The notes beneath the pieces were generated by a model. It was not told the DNA's origin and made no database searches. It was given only the letters and a program-made list of their open reading frames with translations. Below are positions 59,613 through 64,000 of a stretch of 64,000 nt of DNA, in pieces; position 1 is the first letter of the stretch; each line of letters opens with the position of its first letter. The translations under genes were made by a program, and so were the position numbers. Source of the stretch: JAKACA01 sp963735115 (GTDB taxonomy: Bacteria > Actinomycetota > Acidimicrobiia > Acidimicrobiales > Bog-793); contig CAVTJR010000003.1 in assembly GCA_963735115.1 (NCBI GenBank), positions 1,116,001 through 1,180,000 of the forward strand, written 5' to 3'.

Positions 59613-61016
59613 ATGATCTCGACCGAGGATCTGCTCGCTCGCCTCTCGTCGATCGTCGGCAGCGAGGCGGTGCTGCAGGGCGATGCCATCACGGAGGATC
59701 TCACTACCGACGAGGGCCTCGTGTCGGTGCCGACCGCCCCGCTCGCCGTCGTCATGCCGGCGACGACCGCCGAGGTGGCCGCCATAGTGGCGCTCGCTCG
59801 CGAGAGGCGCCTACCCCTCACGGCCCGTGGGAGCGCCACGGGGCTGTCCGGCGGCTGCGTGCCCACGCCCGGCGGTCTCGTCGTGTCGTTCGCCCGCATG
59901 AAGGCCATCCTCGAGATCGACGAGTCGAACCATGTCGCCGTCGTGCAGCCGGGAGTGACCCTCAGCGAGCTCGAGTCCGTCATCCGGCCGCGCGGTCTCG
60001 TCTACCCCGTCTATCCGGGGGAGCACGGCTCCTCCCTCGGAGGCAACGTCAACACGAACGCCGGCGGCATGCGGGCGGTGAGGTACGGCGTCACCCGCCA
60101 CAACGTCCTCGGGCTCGAGATGGTCCTCGGCACCGGTGAGGTCGTCCGCGCCGGCGGCAAGTACGTCAAGTCGTCGACCGGTTACGACCTCAGCCAGATC
60201 GTCATCGGCTCGGAGGGCACCCTGGCGCTCGTCACCGAGGTGACGCTCAAGCTGCAGCCGCTCTACCGCCACTCGGCTACCGTCCTGGCACCGTTCAGGG
60301 CACTCGCCGAGGTCGCCACGGCCGTTCCGGCCGTCGTCGCGAGCGCTCTCACGCCGACGCTGCTCGAGTACATCGACATGCTCACGATGTCCTCGATCAC
60401 CGCCAGCGAAGGTCTCGACCTCGGTATCCCGGAGGACCTCCGGCAAGCGGCCAACGCCTACCTCGTCGTCGTCCTCGAGCAGCGCACGTCGGAGCGCGTC
60501 GAAGAGGACGTCGAGGCACTCGGCCTGTTGCTCGAGGAGGCGGGAGCGATGGACGTCTTCGTCCTTCCCGGGCAGGCCGGAAGTGCCCTCATCAGAGCGC
60601 GGGAACGGGCCTTCTTCGTGGCCAAGGCCGCCGGTGCCGACGACATCATCGATGTCGTTGTGCCGCGGGACTGCCTGGCCGTCTATCTCGAGGCGGCGGG
60701 CAAGCTGGCGGCCGAGCACGGATGCTTCTGCGTCGGCTGCGGGCATGCCGGCGATGGCAACATCCACCTGTCGGTGTTCCAGCCCGACGCCGAGAGGCGG
60801 GAGGAGTTTCTCGTCGAGCTGTATCGCACGGCCGTGGAGCTGGGAGGCGCCATCTCCGGCGAGCACGGCATCGGAACGGCCAAGCAGGCGGCCTTCCTCC
60901 TCCTCGAGGATCCGGCGCGTATTGCCCTCATGCGACGGATCAAGGCGTCGTTCGACCCGCTCGGCATCCTCAACCCGGACAAGGTTCTCGGCACGACGCA
61001 GGAGGCAGGATCATGA
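59613..61016 (+). CDS. FAD-binding 2-hydroxy acid oxidase/dehydrogenase (GlcD-like)
   Basis: A 467-residue VAO-fold flavoprotein. The FAD-binding domain has PLTARGSATGLSGGCVPTPG, YPGEHGSSLGGNVNTNAGGM and a GKYVKSSTGYDLSQI block; the C-terminus has CGHAGDGNIHLSVFQPD and SGEHGIGTAK. It belongs to the glycolate oxidase subunit D/D-lactate dehydrogenase group and oxidises 2-hydroxy acids to 2-oxo acids. No GlcE or GlcF genes follow. It is translationally coupled to a TPP enzyme (ATGA overlap), which may use the 2-oxo acid product (inference). Confidence 0.9.
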   Translation: MISTEDLLARLSSIVGSEAVLQGDAITEDLTTDEGLVSVPTAPLAVVMPATTAEVAAIVALARERRLPLTARGSATGLSGGCVPTPGGLVVSFARMKAILEIDESNHVAVVQPGVTLSELESVIRPRGLVYPVYPGEHGSSLGGNVNTNAGGMRAVRYGVTRHNVLGLEMVLGTGEVVRAGGKYVKSSTGYDLSQIVIGSEGTLALVTEVTLKLQPLYRHSATVLAPFRALAEVATAVPAVVASALTPTLLEYIDMLTMSSITASEGLDLGIPEDLRQAANAYLVVVLEQRTSERVEEDVEALGLLLEEAGAMDVFVLPGQAGSALIRARERAFFVAKAAGADDIIDVVVPRDCLAVYLEAAGKLAAEHGCFCVGCGHAGDGNIHLSVFQPDAERREEFLVELYRTAVELGGAISGEHGIGTAKQAAFLLLEDPARIALMRRIKASFDPLGILNPDKVLGTTQEAGS

Positions 61017-62593
61017 AAGGCGCCCAGGCTCTCTTGCGGACGCTCCAGGTATGCGGTGTCGACACGTGCTTCATGAACCCGGGCACCTCCGAGATGCACT
61101 TCGTCGCCAGCCTCGACTCCGTGCCCGCCGTTCGCCCGGTGCTGGCGCTCTTCGAAGGGGTCGTCACCGGCGCCGCCGACGGCTTCGGGCGAATGGCCGA
61201 CCGCCCGGCGGCGACGTTGCTGCACCTCGGTCCAGGTCTCGCCAATGGGCTCGCCAACCTCCACAACGCCCGCCGGGGAAAGTCGCCCGTCGTCAACATC
61301 GTCGGCGACCACGCCACGTATCACAAGGCCTACGATGCGCCCCTCGAGTCCGACATCGAGAGCCTTGCCCAGCCGATGTCGGGCTGGTACCGCTGGAGCG
61401 CCAGGCCGGCCGACATCGCCCGCGACGCCGCTGAGGCCGTCGCCGCCTCGTTCGGGCCACCGCGGCAGGTCGCCACGCTGGTGCTGCCCGCCGACGTCTC
61501 GTGGCTCGACACCGACGACTCCACCGTCCCAAGCGCCACCCCAGAGAACGTTCGCCACGCCGGTCGGCGCACACCGGTGGCTGACGACGTCGTCGCATCC
61601 GTCGCCGGCGTCCTTGTCGCCGGCGAGCCGGCTGCCCTCCTGCTCGGCGCCTCGGCCGTCCGCGAGCCGGGACTTCTCGCCGCCAGCCGTATCTGCGAGC
61701 ACGTCAACGCCAAACTCCTCGCCGAGTCGTTCCCCGGTCGGCTCGAGCGGGGTGCCGGCCTCCCGGTCGTGGAGCGCCTCGCCTATCTCGCCGAGTTCGC
61801 CATGGCCCAGATGGCAGGGCTGCGTCATCTCATCCTCGTCGACGCCCGATCTCCTGTGTCGCCCTTCGCCTACCCGGGCACGCCGAGCGACCTCGTCCCA
61901 GACGGCTGCGAGGTGCACGTGCTCGCCGGAGAGCGCGACGACGCCGTGGGCGCCCTGGCGGCGCTGGCCGACCTTCTGGGCGCTCCCGCCGACGGGGCCA
62001 AGCTGGCGGCCGCCTCGCGACCGCAACTGCCGACGGGTGCGCTCACTCCCGCCAGCGTGGCGGCTGCCATCGGAGCCCTCCTGCCGGAGAACGCCATCGT
62101 CTCGGACGAGGCGATCACGGCGGGGATCTACCTTCCAGCCGCCACCGAGGGCGCCCCGAGGCACGACTTGCTGTCCCTCACGGGCAACTCCATCGGGCAG
62201 GGACTACCCCTCTCGACCGGTGCGGCCGTCGCCTGCCCGGACCGGCCGGTCCTCGCCCTCGAGGCCGACGGAAGCGCCATGTACACGATCCAGGCGCTCT
62301 GGACCCAGGCGCGCGAGGGACTGAACGTCACGAACGTCATCTTCGACAACGGGTCGTATGCCATCTTGAACGTCGAGCTCGGTCGTGTCGGTGCCGACGC
62401 CGGCGGTCCCGCCGCTCGCTCGATGCTCGAGATCGGAAGACCAGGGCTCGATTTCGTTGCCCTCTCGGAAGGCATGGGTGTGCCGGCGATGCGAGCCACG
62501 ACGGCGGAGGAGCTCACAAAGGCCCTCGCCGGCGCCCTCGACGAGGACGGACCTCACCTCATCCAGGCAGTGCTCCCTCGAGGCGGCCTGTAG
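61013..62593 (+). CDS. Thiamine-diphosphate-dependent enzyme (acetolactate synthase large-subunit-like)
   Basis: A 526-residue TPP enzyme with the usual three domains. The Pyr domain opens MKGAQALLRTLQVCGVDTCF and has ALFEGVVTGAADGFGRM with the catalytic Glu. The PP domain has the metal/TPP motif EADGSAMYTIQALW ... FDNGSYAILN. The lack of a regulatory subunit nearby and the divergent C-terminus make true acetolactate synthesis unlikely; decarboxylation or carboligation of a 2-oxo acid made by the upstream oxidase is plausible. GGAGG lies 7 nt before the ATG. Confidence 0.85.
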   Translation: MKGAQALLRTLQVCGVDTCFMNPGTSEMHFVASLDSVPAVRPVLALFEGVVTGAADGFGRMADRPAATLLHLGPGLANGLANLHNARRGKSPVVNIVGDHATYHKAYDAPLESDIESLAQPMSGWYRWSARPADIARDAAEAVAASFGPPRQVATLVLPADVSWLDTDDSTVPSATPENVRHAGRRTPVADDVVASVAGVLVAGEPAALLLGASAVREPGLLAASRICEHVNAKLLAESFPGRLERGAGLPVVERLAYLAEFAMAQMAGLRHLILVDARSPVSPFAYPGTPSDLVPDGCEVHVLAGERDDAVGALAALADLLGAPADGAKLAAASRPQLPTGALTPASVAAAIGALLPENAIVSDEAITAGIYLPAATEGAPRHDLLSLTGNSIGQGLPLSTGAAVACPDRPVLALEADGSAMYTIQALWTQAREGLNVTNVIFDNGSYAILNVELGRVGADAGGPAARSMLEIGRPGLDFVALSEGMGVPAMRATTAEELTKALAGALDEDGPHLIQAVLPRGGL

Positions 62594-63968
62594 CGGCCAC
62601 CTCCCAGGCCTGATAACCGCCGATGAGGTCGGAGACGTCAGCGTGACCGGCTCTTGCGATGACGCTGGCGGCGATGGACGATCGATAGCCGCTGGCGCAG
62701 TAGACGACGACGGGCCGGTCTGCCGGGATCTCCTCCAGCCGGGCGGTCAGCTGCGAGAGCGGGATGTTCAACGAGCCGGGCAGGTGTCCTGCCTCCAGCT
62801 CAGACGGGTTCCTCACATCGATGAGGGCGATCGGGCGCACCGGCGACTCGGCGAGGAACTCCGCCAGACGGCTGGCCGTCACCCGTGAGCTCGGCTCGGA
62901 GCTGTCCGGGGCTGCGGCGAGGGCGTCGCTCACGTCGCCCTCGAGGCAGCCGGTGACCCCGTCGTAGCCGATGCGGCCGAGACGGACGCGGGCCTCCGTG
63001 GCGTGTCCCGGCTCGCAGACGAGCACGATGGCGTCAGTGGGTCGCAGGACGTCTCCGGCGAACTCGGCAAAGCGACCGGCCAGGCCGACGTTGACCGCGT
63101 GGCGGAAATGCCCACGAGCGAAATCCGCCGGATCACGGGTGTCGAGCACGACCGCACCGGCGGCTTGTGAGGCCAGCATCTCACCGAGCGAAAGGGAGGG
63201 GGGCGGGCTCTGGTCGTCGAGGAGGTCGCGTTGCTCGCGGTTGAGGTGGGCGTCGTAGGGGAAGTAGGCGGGAGCAACCGGCTGGCCCACGGTCACGGCG
63301 GCAACGAAGTCCTCCTCCGTGGCGATCCTGAGGGCGTAATTCGTCCGCCGCTGCTCGCCGATGGTGGACGATGTCTCGCTGGACAGGTTCTTGCCGCACG
63401 AGGAGCCGGCTCCGTGGGCGGGGAAGACGCGGGTGGCGTCAGGCAGAGTGAGCAACCGGCCGTGAAGCGAGTGGTAGAGGAGGCGTGCGAGCGCCTCGGC
63501 GCTGACGCCCTCACTCGAGAGCAGGTCGGGCCGGCCGACATCGCCGATGAACAGCGTGTCTCCCGTGAGAACGCCATAGGGAGTCTCGTCGTCGGCATGT
63601 TCGTAGACCACGACGGAGATGGACTCCGGCGTGTGTCCCGGAGTCGCCCGTATCTCGAGCTCGACATCGCCGAGAGGCAGGTGCTCGCCGTCACCCAGCC
63701 AACGGACGGGGAACTCTGCCGAGGCCCCCTGGCCGAAGCAGATGTCGGCACCTGTCGCCGCCGCCAGTTCCAGGTGACCGGAGAGGAAGTCGGCGTGGAA
63801 GTGGGTTTCGATGACGTGTTCGATGTGCAGGCCCTGCCGCTCGGCGTCCTCGAGGTAGCCGGAGACGTCTCGCTGGGGATCGACGACGACCGCCCTTCCG
63901 GTCGTCTCGTCCCCGATGAGGTAGGAGGCATGCGAGAGGCAAGCCAGGAAGTATTGCTGGAAGATCAT
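62559..63968 (-). CDS. Metallo-beta-lactamase (persulfide dioxygenase-like) fused to two rhodanese domains
   Basis: A 469-residue fusion. Residues 1-245 form an ETHE1-type hydrolase: THFHADFLSGH (HxHxDH), GDTLFIGDVGRPDL and an AHGAGSSCG block. Two rhodanese domains follow. The second has the active-site loop YCASGYRS; the first has CEPGHATE, still with Cys but an unusual loop. The protein would oxidise glutathione-type persulfides and move sulfane sulfur between domains. GAGGTG lies 5 nt before the ATG. Its 3' end overlaps the TPP-enzyme gene by 35 nt (convergent). Confidence 0.9.
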   Translation of the reverse strand: MIFQQYFLACLSHASYLIGDETTGRAVVVDPQRDVSGYLEDAERQGLHIEHVIETHFHADFLSGHLELAAATGADICFGQGASAEFPVRWLGDGEHLPLGDVELEIRATPGHTPESISVVVYEHADDETPYGVLTGDTLFIGDVGRPDLLSSEGVSAEALARLLYHSLHGRLLTLPDATRVFPAHGAGSSCGKNLSSETSSTIGEQRRTNYALRIATEEDFVAAVTVGQPVAPAYFPYDAHLNREQRDLLDDQSPPPSLSLGEMLASQAAGAVVLDTRDPADFARGHFRHAVNVGLAGRFAEFAGDVLRPTDAIVLVCEPGHATEARVRLGRIGYDGVTGCLEGDVSDALAAAPDSSEPSSRVTASRLAEFLAESPVRPIALIDVRNPSELEAGHLPGSLNIPLSQLTARLEEIPADRPVVVYCASGYRSSIAASVIARAGHADVSDLIGGYQAWEVAATGRLEGALPG

Positions 63969-64000
63969 TGGGACACCTCGTCGTGTTCAGGACCACGATA

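Overview
The window is high-GC DNA from an actinobacterium (Actinomycetota). The best guess is the class Acidimicrobiia or a relative, because one block (pgsA, gcvH, a GarA-like FHA protein, an FtsR-like MerR regulator, a bifunctional-nuclease-domain protein, a second MerR regulator, glycine decarboxylase) follows the mycobacterial Rv1822-Rv1832 order. The phylum is well supported; the class is inference. Many transcripts look leaderless: a TANNNT -10 box, mostly TAGNNT, lies 6-7 nt upstream of the start codon of at least fifteen genes or leader ORFs.

Layout. 1-1282: the 5' end of an exported or membrane protein on the minus strand, then a GAF-GGDEF-like protein. 1450-5744: an apparent polyamine-degradation operon (glutamine-synthetase-like ligase, aldehyde dehydrogenase, SDR oxidoreductase, PuuD-like hydrolase). 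5781-6962: an orphan protein of unknown function. 6963-8378: a cluster of tandem repeats around a CDP-alcohol phosphatidyltransferase. 8380-10872: a mannose-1-phosphate guanylyltransferase fused to a degenerate phosphomannomutase domain. 10960-19630: glycine cleavage (gcvH; gcvT, which has a frameshift; gcvPA; gcvPB) interleaved with the conserved GarA/MerR/nuclease-domain genes and an HPRT-like gene. 19685-28572: housekeeping and accessory genes (DUF3817 protein, LigC-type DNA ligase, SDR, M48 peptidase, PAS-GGDEF-like sensor, MOSC, PhyH-type dioxygenase, alpha/beta hydrolase, wax ester synthase/DGAT).

28579-54000 is dominated by envelope and exopolysaccharide functions: a CapA-like protein, an SGNH hydrolase, a lipoprotein, a DUF2142 membrane protein, a DUF4012 protein, a Wzy-like polymerase, four glycosyltransferases (one frameshifted), a sugar-nucleotide epimerase, an ABC exporter and a Wzz/BY-kinase. 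It is interrupted by small cytosolic genes (alkyltransferase-like protein, PaiB-like, RidA, ERCC4-Lsr2 fusion, tandem YbjQ protein, small zinc protein, GNAT, ArsR). 54379-64000: a secreted protein, an Erm/KsgA-like rRNA methyltransferase behind a possible leader peptide, rpiA, a 5'-3' exonuclease-domain protein, a repeat lipoprotein, fumarylacetoacetase, a GlcD-type oxidase coupled to a TPP enzyme, and a metallo-beta-lactamase/rhodanese fusion.

The most notable non-genic signals are the recurrent leaderless-promoter motif, several very short ORFs placed directly ahead of and often overlapping real start codons (31618, 42687, 46697, 55282), and a 34-codon repeat ORF made of a 15-bp minisatellite that links pgsA to the mannosyl-nucleotide gene. 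Three apparent single-base frameshifts (about 16635, 36300 and 48520) warn that the sequence may contain indel errors. I saw no tRNA, rRNA, CRISPR array, insertion sequence or prophage.
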